Of a DNA stretch of 17,545 nt, positions 6,858 through 13,555 are shown piece after piece (the first letter of the stretch is position 1; every line of letters starts with the position of its first letter). Both the position numbers and the translations under genes were made by a program. The notes under the pieces were generated by a model. It had not been told where the DNA came from. It worked only from the letters and a program-made list of their open reading frames with translations, and ran no database searches. The stretch comes from an uncultured Collinsella sp. (GTDB lineage Bacteria > Actinomycetota > Coriobacteriia > Coriobacteriales > Coriobacteriaceae): assembly GCA_902493145.1 (NCBI GenBank), contig CABUOA010000035.1, positions 1 to 17,545 of the forward strand. Direction: 5' to 3'.

Positions 6858-7496
6858 ATGGCGTTCGACTTTAAGAAGGAATGCAAGGAGCTCTACAAAC
6901 CTGCAAGCAAGCCGAGTATCGTAACTGTCCCGCCTATGAGCTACGTTGCCGTTCGCGGAAAGGGCGACCCAAATACCGAAGGTGGCGAGTATCAAAACGC
7001 CCTGCCGCTACTTTACGGCATCGCCTATACCGTCAAGATGTCGAAGAAAGGCTCAAGGAGTATCGAGGGCTATTTCGACTTTGTGGTACCGCCGCTCGAG
7101 GGTTTCTGGTGGCAAGAGTCCCCGAGCGGCGACATCGATTATGCACGCAAGGACGATTTCAACTTTATCTCGTGCATCCGCCTGCCCGATTTCGTCACCC
7201 GAGACGACTTTGACTGGGCGGTCGCGGAAGCCACGGCCAAAAAGAAACTAGACTTTTCCGCCGTCGAACTGCTTAAAGTTGACGAGGGCCTCTGCGTTCA
7301 ATGCATGCACACCGGGCCCTACGACGACGAGCCGGCAACCGTAGACGCTATGCATGAATACACGACCGAGCTGGGCTATGTCCCCGACTTCTCAGACGCC
7401 CGTTTACATCACGAAATCTATCTCTCCGATCCACGCAAATGTGCCCCGGAGAAACTTAAGACTGTGGTTCGTCATCCTATCAAGCGCGCTGAATAG
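6858..7496 (+). CDS. GyrI-like small-molecule-binding domain protein
   Basis: The protein is 212 aa with no HTH, so it is a stand-alone GyrI-like (SOUL/GyrI superfamily) protein. Recognisable family segments are VPPMSYVAVRGKGDPN (24-39), VPPLEGFWW (77-85), HTGPYDDEPAT (151-161) and HHEIYLSDPR (184-193). Known relatives bind hydrophobic or aromatic small molecules; some hydrolyse cyclopropane-bearing DNA-alkylating toxins, and E. coli GyrI (SbmC) protects gyrase and is LexA-regulated. Trp and Glu in the EGFWW region are plausible ligand or catalytic residues, by family analogy. The ATG follows AGAAAGG at proper spacing. A perfect SOS-like palindrome precedes the gene, suggesting induction by DNA damage. 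The gene is monocistronic, divergent from the ABC operon. Domain call is firm; substrate and reaction are unknown. Confidence 0.85.
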   Translation: MAFDFKKECKELYKPASKPSIVTVPPMSYVAVRGKGDPNTEGGEYQNALPLLYGIAYTVKMSKKGSRSIEGYFDFVVPPLEGFWWQESPSGDIDYARKDDFNFISCIRLPDFVTRDDFDWAVAEATAKKKLDFSAVELLKVDEGLCVQCMHTGPYDDEPATVDAMHEYTTELGYVPDFSDARLHHEIYLSDPRKCAPEKLKTVVRHPIKRAE

Positions 7497-7525
7497 CGTG
7501 GGGCGTCATTTCACGCGCTAGGTTT
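7494..7525 (+). terminator. Candidate terminator hairpin over the GyrI-like stop codon
   Basis: TAGCGTG (7494-7500) can pair with CACGCGCTA (7512-7520) with a 2-nt bulge, followed by GGTTTT. The first three bases of the stem are the TAG stop codon. An alternative 6-bp pairing is AGCGCG just before the stop with CGCGCT at 7514-7519. It is a weak terminator by T-run standards. Confidence 0.35.
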
Positions 7526-7569
7526 TAAGCCAGCCAACCAGCCGCCTCCTAGGCCGTCCGGTAATAATC

Positions 7570-7596
7570 TTGACGCGGCCCGTCGCATCTTATAAG
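7570..7596 (+). promoter_or_regulatory. Candidate promoter of the CLC antiporter gene
   Basis: TTGACG (7570-7575) is 5 of 6 to the -35 consensus. TATAAG (7591-7596) is 5 of 6 to the -10 consensus, with a short 15-nt spacer. Transcription would start near 7603 and give a leader of about 65 nt before the GTG start. Confidence 0.5.
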
Positions 7597-7609
7597 TTTG
7601 TTTTGCTAA

Positions 7610-7651
7610 AGCTGGAAAGCCTCTCAACGATGCGCAACTCCAGCTCTTTTT
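7610..7651 (+). promoter_or_regulatory. Leader hairpin plus T-run before the CLC gene (possible attenuator)
   Basis: AGCTGGA (7610-7616) pairs with TCCAGCT (7639-7645), followed by CTTTTT (7646-7651). It lies inside the presumed leader, 15 nt before the GTG start. The stem is only 7 bp with a 22-nt loop, so termination would be modest. No known riboswitch aptamer, including the fluoride type, is recognisable in the leader. Confidence 0.4.
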
Positions 7652-7666
7652 CTATCAAGAGAGCAA

Positions 7667-8917
7667 GTGTCGGAAAGCAAAATGTCAGAAAGCAACGTAT
7701 CGAGCAGGATTAAACGCCTGGTCAACACCTATAGCGGCCTTGTGCTTATGGGTGCCGTCGGAATCCCTATCGGCATCATCGTTGGCGCCATCTGTGCCCT
7801 TTTTGGTCGTGTGCTCCTGGCAATCGGCGCCTTCCGGGACGCGCACATCACCCTGCTCCTTCCCTTCCTCGCCCTCGCGGGTCTGGCCATCGTATTTGCC
7901 TACCGCACCTGGGGCAAGGGCACCGACCGCGGCATGAGTCTGGTGTTCGACGTAGGCCACGGACGCGAGGACGCCATCTCCCCACGTTTGGTGCCGCTCA
8001 TTATGCTGAGCACGTGGACCACGCATCTCTTTGGCGGCAGTGCGGGACGCGAGGGCGTGGCCGTGCAGATCGGTGCAACCGTCTCGCATTGGATTGGCCA
8101 GCGTCTACCTTTCCGAGACCCCGGCAACACGTTTTTGCTTATCGGCATGGCCGCTGGCTTTGCCGGGCTCTTTCGAACACCGCTCGCTGCTACGGTCTTT
8201 GCCGTCGAGGTGCTGGTCGCCGGACGCATGGAATACCGCGCGTTGTTTCCCGCGCTTACGGCTTCGCTTGCCGCAAGCATAACCTCCGGCGCCCTAGGGC
8301 TCGAGAAGTTCGAGGCCGCCATTACTGCCTCGTATGCGCTCAACCTCCCCGGTCTTGGACGGCTGGCGCTGTTGGGCATCGCGTTTGGCATGGTGGGTGG
8401 CGCTTTTGCCTGGTGCCTTGCCCACGCCAAGACCCTTGCGGCGCGGCTGTTCCCCAACCCTTATACGCGCATTGCCGTTATGGGCCTTGTGCTGTCGGCG
8501 ATTTTGTTCGCGCTGTGGCAAGGGCGATACTGCGGACTTGGCACCAACCTGATATCGGCGGCACTCAACGGTGACGGCACCGCCACCATCATGCCTTGGG
8601 ACTGGGCGCTCAAATTCGCACTCACCATTGCCACGCTTGCCGCAGGATATCAGGGTGGCGAGGTAACGCCGCTGTTCTCCATCGGCGCCAGCCTGGGTGT
8701 CGTACTCGCTGGGATTCTCGGCATGCCTGTCGAGCTCTGCGCTGCGCTGGGCTACGCCGCCGTCTTTGGCAGCGCCACCAACACGCTACTCGCGCCGATC
8801 CTCATTGGCTGCGAGGTCTTTGGCTTTGGCAATCTGCCCGCCTTCTTTATCGTCTGCGTCGTGGCCTACCTGTTCAACATGGACAAATCGATCTACGCCC
8901 TGCAGGAGCGGGCGTAG
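7667..8917 (+). CDS. CLC-family anion/proton antiporter, fluoride-type (CLC-F-like)
   Basis: The protein is 416 aa with about ten to twelve hydrophobic helices in the cytoplasmic membrane. The family motif THLFGGSAGREGVAVQIGA (119-137) carries the gating Glu 129. Val follows GREG where chloride CLCs have Pro (GREGP); GREGV or GREGT is characteristic of the fluoride-exporting subgroup. Other CLC landmarks are GMAAGFAGLFRTPLAATVFA (160-179) and YQGGEVTPLFSIGASLG (328-344). No classical GSGIP motif is visible, again fitting the fluoride branch. There is no C-terminal CBS domain. The start is uncertain: GTG at 7667 (AAGAGAG upstream) or ATG at 7682 (GGAAAG upstream); the two starts lie in a 15-nt near-duplication. 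Fluoride efflux is the likely role; chloride or nitrate transport is less likely. Confidence 0.85.
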   Translation: MSESKMSESNVSSRIKRLVNTYSGLVLMGAVGIPIGIIVGAICALFGRVLLAIGAFRDAHITLLLPFLALAGLAIVFAYRTWGKGTDRGMSLVFDVGHGREDAISPRLVPLIMLSTWTTHLFGGSAGREGVAVQIGATVSHWIGQRLPFRDPGNTFLLIGMAAGFAGLFRTPLAATVFAVEVLVAGRMEYRALFPALTASLAASITSGALGLEKFEAAITASYALNLPGLGRLALLGIAFGMVGGAFAWCLAHAKTLAARLFPNPYTRIAVMGLVLSAILFALWQGRYCGLGTNLISAALNGDGTATIMPWDWALKFALTIATLAAGYQGGEVTPLFSIGASLGVVLAGILGMPVELCAALGYAAVFGSATNTLLAPILIGCEVFGFGNLPAFFIVCVVAYLFNMDKSIYALQERA

Positions 8918-8924
8918 GAAGCCG

Positions 8925-8942
8925 CCCGGCAGATACGCCGGG
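8925..8942. terminator. Short GC hairpin after the CLC gene
   Basis: CCCGGC (8925-8930) pairs with GCCGGG (8937-8942) over an AGATAC loop, 8 nt after the CLC stop. No T-run follows. It may be a weak 3'-end hairpin. Confidence 0.35.
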
Positions 8943-9017
8943 ACACGGTTTCCGCTAGGCCCTCCAAGGGGAAAGCTCATCCCATTCCGAGGCGTCAAAC
9001 CGGGACACAGTTTCCGC
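8938..9017 (+). repeat. Direct repeat of an 18-bp sequence between convergent genes
   Basis: CCGGGACACGGTTTCCGC at 8938-8955 recurs at 9000-9017 with one change (CACA instead of CACG); the copies start 62 bp apart. They lie in the gap between the CLC gene and the sensor kinase, next to dispersed repeat copy C. No inverted partner was seen. Function unknown. Confidence 0.65.
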
Positions 9018-9035
9018 CCACAGCCTCCTCCATCG

Positions 9036-9087
9036 ACGTTTCCCCAGATAAAACCTGCCAAGATAAACCTGTCCCTTTTTGGCAGGT
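9036..9087 (-). repeat. Dispersed 52-bp repeat, copy C, at the 3' end of the sensor kinase
   Basis: On the minus strand: ACCTGCCAA at 9087-9079, GGGACAGGTTTAT, the complementary arm TTGGCAGGT (9061-9053), TTTAT, then GGGGAAACGTCG. The paired stem is 9 bp and T-rich sequence follows it, so it can serve as a terminator for the kinase gene. It begins one base after the TAA stop codon (9091-9089). It shares the GGGGAAACG tail with copy B. Confidence 0.8.
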
Positions 9088-9088
9088 C

Positions 9089-10450
9089 TTAGAGGCGGAC
9101 GGTGAAGGTGATCTGGTTACCGTGGCCGCAGACAGAAGCGCTCCCGCCATGGGCTTCGGCGATGGCACGCACCACGGATAGGCCCACGCCCGAGCCGCCC
9201 GTCTTGGAGCTGCGCGACACGTCCGCACGATAGAAGCGGTCGAACAATCGATCTAGGTCGCCTTCGGGCAGCTCGTCCACGGCGTTCGATACGACAAGCT
9301 CGGTGGCGCCCTTACCCTGAACGCGCGAAACGGCACGCAGGCTCAGCTCAATCACGCTGCCCTCGCTCGCATAGCGCGTGGCGTTGTCCAGAAGCAGCTC
9401 AACCACCTGCGCCACCGCCGCAGCATCGGCATGGGCCCGCACGCCGCACGCAATCGACGTCGACAGACGCTTGCCGCGCGAAACCGCCACCGATTCAAAT
9501 GGCGTCGCAGCCGTGTCCACGGCCTCCGAAAGATCAATCGTCGCCATAGTAAAGCCTGCCGAACCCTCGTCCATACGTGCCAAAAACACTAGACGTTCCG
9601 TGAGCGCCGTCAGCCGCGCAACCTGCTCGTGAATGCTCTGCGTCCACTCACTTTCGCCGCTCTCGATCTCTTGTACCTCATTGGCGGCGTCAATTACAGC
9701 CAGCGGCGTCTTGATCTCGTGGCTCGCATCGGTAATAAAGCGCTTTTGCTTGCTGTAGCTCTCGACCATCGGTCGAATCACCGCGCCCGAGGCACCCGCC
9801 ACAATTGCCAGCACCGCCAGCCAGCCAATGCAACTGATCGCCACGCTCGCGCTCAAAAACGAATGAAAGCTTGCAAGCTCGCGCGAGCAGTCCACGAACA
9901 CATAGGTGATCTCGTCGTCCTGGACGTCGGTCGTATAACGATAATTGCCAGAGAAGCCCGAGGTCCAGCCCTTGGCATGCAGCCTTGCGGCAATACTGGC
10001 GGCGCGCTTGGCACCAACCGCGGCAATGCGGGCCGTATTGACATCGGCAACCTGTCCGGCGTCAATCGTCACCGTAAAGTAGCGCGTGTCGAAGGGAGAC
10101 TCCGCCGTCATGCCTTCGAAGTGTCTGATGCGAACGCCCGCTTGGCTATCGCCGGCATCCTTGCCATTAGCGGGCTCGGCTTTAGGCTCGTCCCCCCAAT
10201 CGATACCGTCCTTGCCCGCCAGAATATAGTCCAGGCGAGCGTCGGCCATCTTGCAGACATGCGAATAATTGACGATGTTGATGCCGGCGATGATGAGCGT
10301 GAGCACCACGGTCACGGCGCCCATGGCAACGAGGATAAACTTGCGACGCAGACGGCGGCCCAATGCGTCAACAGAATTAGCCCGCCCCTTACTACTCGAG
10401 GCGGCGTGAAACCACTCCGTCATGCGCTTGCACCACGCGCTCGCGCTCAC
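9089..10450 (-). CDS. Sensor histidine kinase, two-component system
   Basis: The protein is 453 aa. A first membrane helix (about 38-60) and a second (about 203-225) flank an extracytoplasmic sensor domain of about 140 residues with no recognised fold. The dimerisation/phosphorylation segment FITDASHEIKTPLAVIDAAN carries His 244. The catalytic domain has the N box ELLLDNATRYA (Asn 356), a degenerate G1 region VVSNAVDELPEGDLD, the F box RLFDRFYRAD and the G2 box GGSGVGLSVV (418-427). The G1 region without DxGxG is common in VanS-like kinases. The GTG start at 10450 lies 2 nt after the response-regulator stop, with GGAAGG upstream, so the two genes form one operon and a cognate pair. The signal is unknown. 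Gene order is regulator first, then kinase; repeat copy C ends the operon. Confidence 0.92.
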   Translation of the reverse strand: MSASAWCKRMTEWFHAASSSKGRANSVDALGRRLRRKFILVAMGAVTVVLTLIIAGINIVNYSHVCKMADARLDYILAGKDGIDWGDEPKAEPANGKDAGDSQAGVRIRHFEGMTAESPFDTRYFTVTIDAGQVADVNTARIAAVGAKRAASIAARLHAKGWTSGFSGNYRYTTDVQDDEITYVFVDCSRELASFHSFLSASVAISCIGWLAVLAIVAGASGAVIRPMVESYSKQKRFITDASHEIKTPLAVIDAANEVQEIESGESEWTQSIHEQVARLTALTERLVFLARMDEGSAGFTMATIDLSEAVDTAATPFESVAVSRGKRLSTSIACGVRAHADAAAVAQVVELLLDNATRYASEGSVIELSLRAVSRVQGKGATELVVSNAVDELPEGDLDRLFDRFYRADVSRSSKTGGSGVGLSVVRAIAEAHGGSASVCGHGNQITFTVRL

Positions 10451-10452
10451 GC

Positions 10453-11136
10453 TTATTCGCCTTCCTCGACAACCTCGAGCGAATAGCCCTGGTTACGCGA
10501 CGCGCGAATGGCAACGTTGGCACCAAGCGCCGTCAGCTTTTTGCGCAGGTACGAGATATAGACCCACACCACGTTGGCGCCTTCGGGCGCGTCCTCACCC
10601 CAAACCTCGAGCATCAGACGTTCAGTGGGCATGCGCGTGCCGGCGTTGCGCATAAAGAGTTCCATAAGCTGAAACTCGCGATTGGCCAGGTGCTCCTCGC
10701 CCAAAGGTCCCACAAGCGTGCAAGCCGCCGTGTCGAGGCGCACGTTACCCACGCTGAGCGTCGTGGCGTCAATTGCCGTCGCGGCACGCGTCATGGCACG
10801 AATACGCGCAAGCAGTTCCTTGGCGGCAAACGGCTTGGTCAGGTAATCGTTGGCACCGGCATCCAGGCCCTCGACCTTATCGGACACCTCGCTTTTTGCC
10901 GTGAGCATGATGATGGGCAGTCGCTTTCCGGCGGCGCGTGTACGCTTGAGCACCTCGATGCCGTCCATGCCGGGCATCATGATGTCCAGGATTGCGGCGT
11001 CGTAATCGTTGGCGAGTAGATTCTCGAGCGCCGTCAAGCCGTCGAGGGCGGTGTCGACCTCGTAGTCGCTATGTTGAAGAATCGCGGTGAGGGCGCGGGA
11101 GAGACCAGGTTCGTCCTCGGCAAGCATCAGCTTCAT
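10453..11136 (-). CDS. OmpR/PhoB-family response regulator
   Basis: The protein is 227 aa. The receiver domain (1-115) has the acidic pair in LAEDE, the phospho-acceptor Asp 51 in AILDIMMPGMDG, Thr 79 in IIMLTAK and Lys 101 in DYLTKPF. The C-terminal winged-helix domain (about 130-222) has LANREFQLMELFMRNAG, the recognition region VVWVYISYLRKKL and the wing IRASRNQGYSLEV. It is a DNA-binding regulator activated by phosphorylation from the adjacent kinase. The ATG at 11136 is preceded by AAAGGAG at ideal spacing. It is the first gene of the operon. Target genes cannot be read from the window; the 228-bp gap upstream shows no clear -35/-10 pair. Confidence 0.93.
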   Translation of the reverse strand: MKLMLAEDEPGLSRALTAILQHSDYEVDTALDGLTALENLLANDYDAAILDIMMPGMDGIEVLKRTRAAGKRLPIIMLTAKSEVSDKVEGLDAGANDYLTKPFAAKELLARIRAMTRAATAIDATTLSVGNVRLDTAACTLVGPLGEEHLANREFQLMELFMRNAGTRMPTERLMLEVWGEDAPEGANVVWVYISYLRKKLTALGANVAIRASRNQGYSLEVVEEGE

Positions 11137-11292
11137 AGTTGCTCCTTTGGCGCATGGAAATACAGGTTTCGATACTGCCGATAATAGCGCACCGAAAGCT
11201 GCCTTAGCACAGCCCTAGCGGCTCAACCTGCGCGTTTTCAAATACGCAAGATATGGCTTAGCCAAACTTAAAGCGCAGATGCCAAGCGTCTG

Positions 11293-11340
11293 GACGCATG
11301 CCGGCCGTAGAAGGACGGAGGCTCGTCCTTTCGCGGCGTC
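11293..11340. terminator. Hairpin after the alkyltransferase gene
   Basis: AAGGACG (11311-11317) pairs with CGTCCTT (11324-11330) over a GAGGCT loop. Outer GACGC (11293-11297) and GCGTC (11336-11340) form a second layer. It lies about 25-70 bp downstream of the alkyltransferase stop on the minus strand, in the gap before the response regulator. There is no strong T-run. Possible 3'-end structure. Confidence 0.35.
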
Positions 11341-11364
11341 CTAGTTATGCAAAGCGTTCGAGCG

Positions 11365-11943
11365 CTATTCCTCGTACGCGCCCTCAAGCCGAAGCAGCCA
11401 CTCCTTGCGATCAAGGCCGCCAGCATATCCGTTGAGCGATCCGTCGACCGCGACCACGCGATGGCACGGCACGATAATCGAAATGGGATTACGCGCAACC
11501 GCAGCCCCCACCGCACGAGGAGACACGACGGGTGCCTCGTTTCCCGGCACACGATGTCGAGCCGCAACACGCTGGGCGACCTCGCCATACGTAGTGACCT
11601 CGCCACGCGGGATAGAAAGCAGCTCAAACCAAACCTCGCGCTGAAACGCCGTACCAATCAAATGCAACGGCGGCGTAAACCGAGGCTCCTGCCCCGCAAA
11701 ATAAGCATTCAGCCAAGCCCATGAACGCTCAAGCACCGAAGAGGCCACACCATTTGCCGGACTCACCGACGACATGCCCCCGGTACCGGAAACCGCGTCG
11801 GCGCCTTCAACATGTTCGGAGTCTTCCCGGAGAAGCGTGGAACCAAAGTGCTCCTGCCCCTCAAACCAAAGCCCCGTCAGACCGCGGCCATCAGCGGCAA
11901 GCAAGATTTCGCCCAAAGGCGAGGCAAATGTCGTCGTGACCAC
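11365..11943 (-). CDS. ogt: Methylated-DNA--protein-cysteine S-methyltransferase
   Basis: A suicide DNA-repair protein that moves the alkyl group from O6-alkylguanine to its own cysteine. The protein is 192 aa. The N-terminal ribonuclease-like domain (about 1-95) has a low-complexity Ser/Gly insert at 41-69. The C-terminal domain has GTAFQREVWFELLSIPRGE (97-115), TTYGEVA (117-123), the helix-turn-helix Arg in SPRAVGAAVARNP and the active-site motif IIVPCHRVV (Cys 160) followed by NGYAGGLDRKEWLL. A short extra loop (129-141) precedes the HTH. The GTG start at 11943 has AAAGGAG upstream. It stands alone between non-coding gaps; no SOS-like box was seen next to it. Assignment to ogt rather than the ada C-terminal module is based on the absence of an Ada domain. 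Confidence 0.92.
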   Translation of the reverse strand: MVTTTFASPLGEILLAADGRGLTGLWFEGQEHFGSTLLREDSEHVEGADAVSGTGGMSSVSPANGVASSVLERSWAWLNAYFAGQEPRFTPPLHLIGTAFQREVWFELLSIPRGEVTTYGEVAQRVAARHRVPGNEAPVVSPRAVGAAVARNPISIIVPCHRVVAVDGSLNGYAGGLDRKEWLLRLEGAYEE

Positions 11944-12021
11944 CAGCGGCTCCTTTCAAAACTCCGCAACATAATACCGCGAATTGTGCAGACAACCCCA
12001 ATCGACCCCAAAGTCACCCAA

Positions 12022-12155
12022 GGCAGCAGGCGCGACAGCGCCCCAGCTGCCGCACGACCCCAAAGTCCCCGCAGGCAGCAGGCGCAACGCGCCGCAGCTG
12101 CCGGCCGCGCTCCGCAGCCCCCCCAAGGCGGCAGGCGCAAAGCGCCGAGGCCGCC
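12022..12155. repeat. Three tandem hairpins with a 52-53 bp period
   Basis: Hairpins at 12022-12051, 12074-12102 and 12127-12155 share one design: GGCAGC (third copy GGCGGC), A, GGCGC, a short loop, GCGCC and GCTGCC (third copy GCCGCC). CCCCAAAGTC precedes the first two. The arms of copy 3 change in a compensatory way (CAGC/GCTG to CGGC/GCCG), so pairing is kept despite base changes. This favours a selected or recently duplicated structure. Confidence 0.75.
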
Positions 12156-12257
12156 GCCGGGACTAGGGCCCGCAACAACCACGTGCCCCCACATCAGCCC
12201 AGCGGCCCCAACCAGCAACGGTCCCATCGCAGGCCGCTCGCAGCCGAGTCGCCGCAG

Positions 12258-12385
12258 GCGGGGGCCGGGCTTAGTTTTCAGAACACTCCGCAGACCAGTG
12301 TGGCGCCTTGTCCGCAGCTCCGAAGGAGCAGGACAAGGCGCCACACATGGTCGAGGACGTTCTGAAAACTAAGCCCGGACCCCGC
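12258..12385. repeat. Nested palindromic element after asd (element E2)
   Basis: Outer arms 12258-12284 and 12359-12385 are 27-bp inverted repeats with one mismatch; the shared core includes CTTAGTTTTCAGAAC. The inner hairpin has TGTGGCGCCTTGTCC (12299-12313) pairing with 12331-12345, then GCTCC/GGAGC over a GAA loop. On the minus strand the spacers are GTCCTCGACCATG (12358-12346) and CTGGTCTGCGGAGT (12298-12285), matching E1 in position and sequence. It begins 13 bp after the asd stop. No T-run. Confidence 0.85.
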
Positions 12386-12398
12386 CGGACAGGTCGCA

Positions 12399-13424
12399 CT
12401 ACTCGCAGAGCAGCTTAGCGATCTGGACGGCGTTGGTTGCCGCGCCCTTACGGATTTGGTCGCCGCAGCACCAGAAGGTGATACCGCGCACGGCCTCGGG
12501 GTTCGAGATGTCGCGACGCACGCGGCCGACCCAAATCAGGTCCTGGTCGGACGTATCCATCGGCATGGGGAAGCGATCGTGCGCATTCTCGGCGCTCATA
12601 TCGTCAACCAGCTTCACGCCCGGAGCGGCAGCCAGCGCAGCACGGGCCTCCTCAACCGTAATGTCGCGCTCAAACTCGAGCGTAATGCTCTCGGAGTGCG
12701 AACGCAGCACGGGCACGCGCACGCAGGTGCAGTTCACGCGCAGCTCGGGCAGATGCATGATCTTGCGGCCCTCGTTTTGCAGCTTCATCTCCTCGGAGGT
12801 AAAGCCTTCCTCCTTGACACCGCCGATCTGCGGAATCAGGTTGCTCGCCAGCTGGGCGGCAAACGCGCGCGGCTCGGGAATCTCCTCGCCACGGCCCAGG
12901 GCGGCAAGCTGAGCCTCGAGCTCGGCCATACCGGGAGCGCCAGCGCCCGAAGCTGCCTGATACGTGGACACGATCATACGCTTCACGCCAGCAAGCTGGT
13001 GCAGCGGCCACGTGGGAACCAGGCCGATGATGGTCGCGCAGTTGGGATTGGCGATAAGGCCGTGATGCCACTTGATGTCGTCGGCATTGATCTCGGGCAC
13101 GACCAGCGGCACCTCGGGATCCATGCGGAAGGCGTGGCTGTTGTCGACCACGACGGCGCCGCGCTTGACGGCCTCGGGCAGTAGCTCCTTCGCAATATCG
13201 TCGCCGGCGGCGCCGAGCACGATGTCGCAGCCCTCAAAGGCCTCGGGGCAAGCCTCCTCAATCACAACCTGCTCGCCGCGGAACTCGACGGTCTTGCCCG
13301 CAGAGCGCGCGCTCGCTAGCAGCTTGAGCTTGCCGACCGGAAACTCCTGCTCGTTGAGGCACTCGAGCATCTGGGTGCCCACGGCTCCCGTCGCGCCCAA
13401 AATAGCAACCGTGTACTGTTTCAT
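12399..13424 (-). CDS. asd: Aspartate-semialdehyde dehydrogenase
   Basis: Makes aspartate semialdehyde from aspartyl phosphate with NADPH, the branch-point precursor of lysine, threonine, methionine and diaminopimelate. The protein is 341 aa. The Rossmann motif GATGAVGTQML is at 10-20, the active-site Cys 129 in LIANPNCATIIG, Gln 155 in STYQAASGAG and catalytic His 243 in LRSHSESI. The NSHAFRMDPEVPLVVPEIN segment is typical of the family. The ATG at 13424 is chosen because GGGGGA precedes it and the Rossmann fold starts at once; an in-frame extension to 13571 would add 49 atypical residues. It lies 173 bp downstream of lysC on the same strand, either co-transcribed or with its own promoter. 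Palindrome E2 follows it. Confidence 0.95.
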   Translation of the reverse strand: MKQYTVAILGATGAVGTQMLECLNEQEFPVGKLKLLASARSAGKTVEFRGEQVVIEEACPEAFEGCDIVLGAAGDDIAKELLPEAVKRGAVVVDNSHAFRMDPEVPLVVPEINADDIKWHHGLIANPNCATIIGLVPTWPLHQLAGVKRMIVSTYQAASGAGAPGMAELEAQLAALGRGEEIPEPRAFAAQLASNLIPQIGGVKEEGFTSEEMKLQNEGRKIMHLPELRVNCTCVRVPVLRSHSESITLEFERDITVEEARAALAAAPGVKLVDDMSAENAHDRFPMPMDTSDQDLIWVGRVRRDISNPEAVRGITFWCCGDQIRKGAATNAVQIAKLLCE

Positions 13425-13501
13425 GCTTCCCCCTTTAAAGGCTGTGGCTTTTGCCCGCACGCCGAGCAGGCCGATTATTGTTGCCAGTGTATACAAGAAC
13501 A

Positions 13502-13548
13502 GGGCGGGCACGAAACCCGCCCCGTCGAAACGAAACCGAAACGAAACG
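13502..13548. repeat. GC hairpin and GAAAC micro-repeat in the lysC-asd gap
   Basis: GGGCGGG (13502-13508) pairs with CCCGCCC (13516-13522) over a 7-nt loop. It is followed by four GAAAC-type units within CGAAACGAAACCGAAACG at 13526 onward, ending at 13548. On the minus strand this reads as repeated TTTCG leading into a GC hairpin, about 80-100 nt before the asd start. It might be a partial terminator or leader structure; no function is recognised. Confidence 0.4.
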
Positions 13549-13555
13549 CCCCGCC

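Larger units (their letters stand above)
11944..12398. other. Non-coding region with tandem hairpins and nested palindrome E2
   Basis: This 455-bp gap lies between asd and the alkyltransferase, both on the minus strand. From the left it holds an AT-richer stretch (to about 12000) with a possible minus-strand -10 box (TATTAT, 11976-11971), three tandem hairpins (12022-12155), a GC-rich stretch, and nested palindrome E2 (12258-12385). The open frames across it are GC-rich, Pro/Arg-biased, have no ribosome-binding site, and are not called as genes. Confidence 0.7.

Noticed and set aside
7497..7666. Fluoride riboswitch upstream of the CLC gene
   Set aside because: No GGxGATG or GCTGATG-type conserved segments of the crcB motif could be found; only a short hairpin and T-run.
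12022..12155. Regularly spaced repeats that might be a CRISPR array
   Set aside because: The units are imperfect, the spacers are similar to each other rather than unique, and there are no cas genes.
11812..12372. Pro/Arg-rich open frames in the gap between the alkyltransferase and asd, both strands
   Set aside because: They run through tandem hairpins and palindrome E2, lack ribosome-binding sites and have no domain; GC-rich repeats explain the openness.
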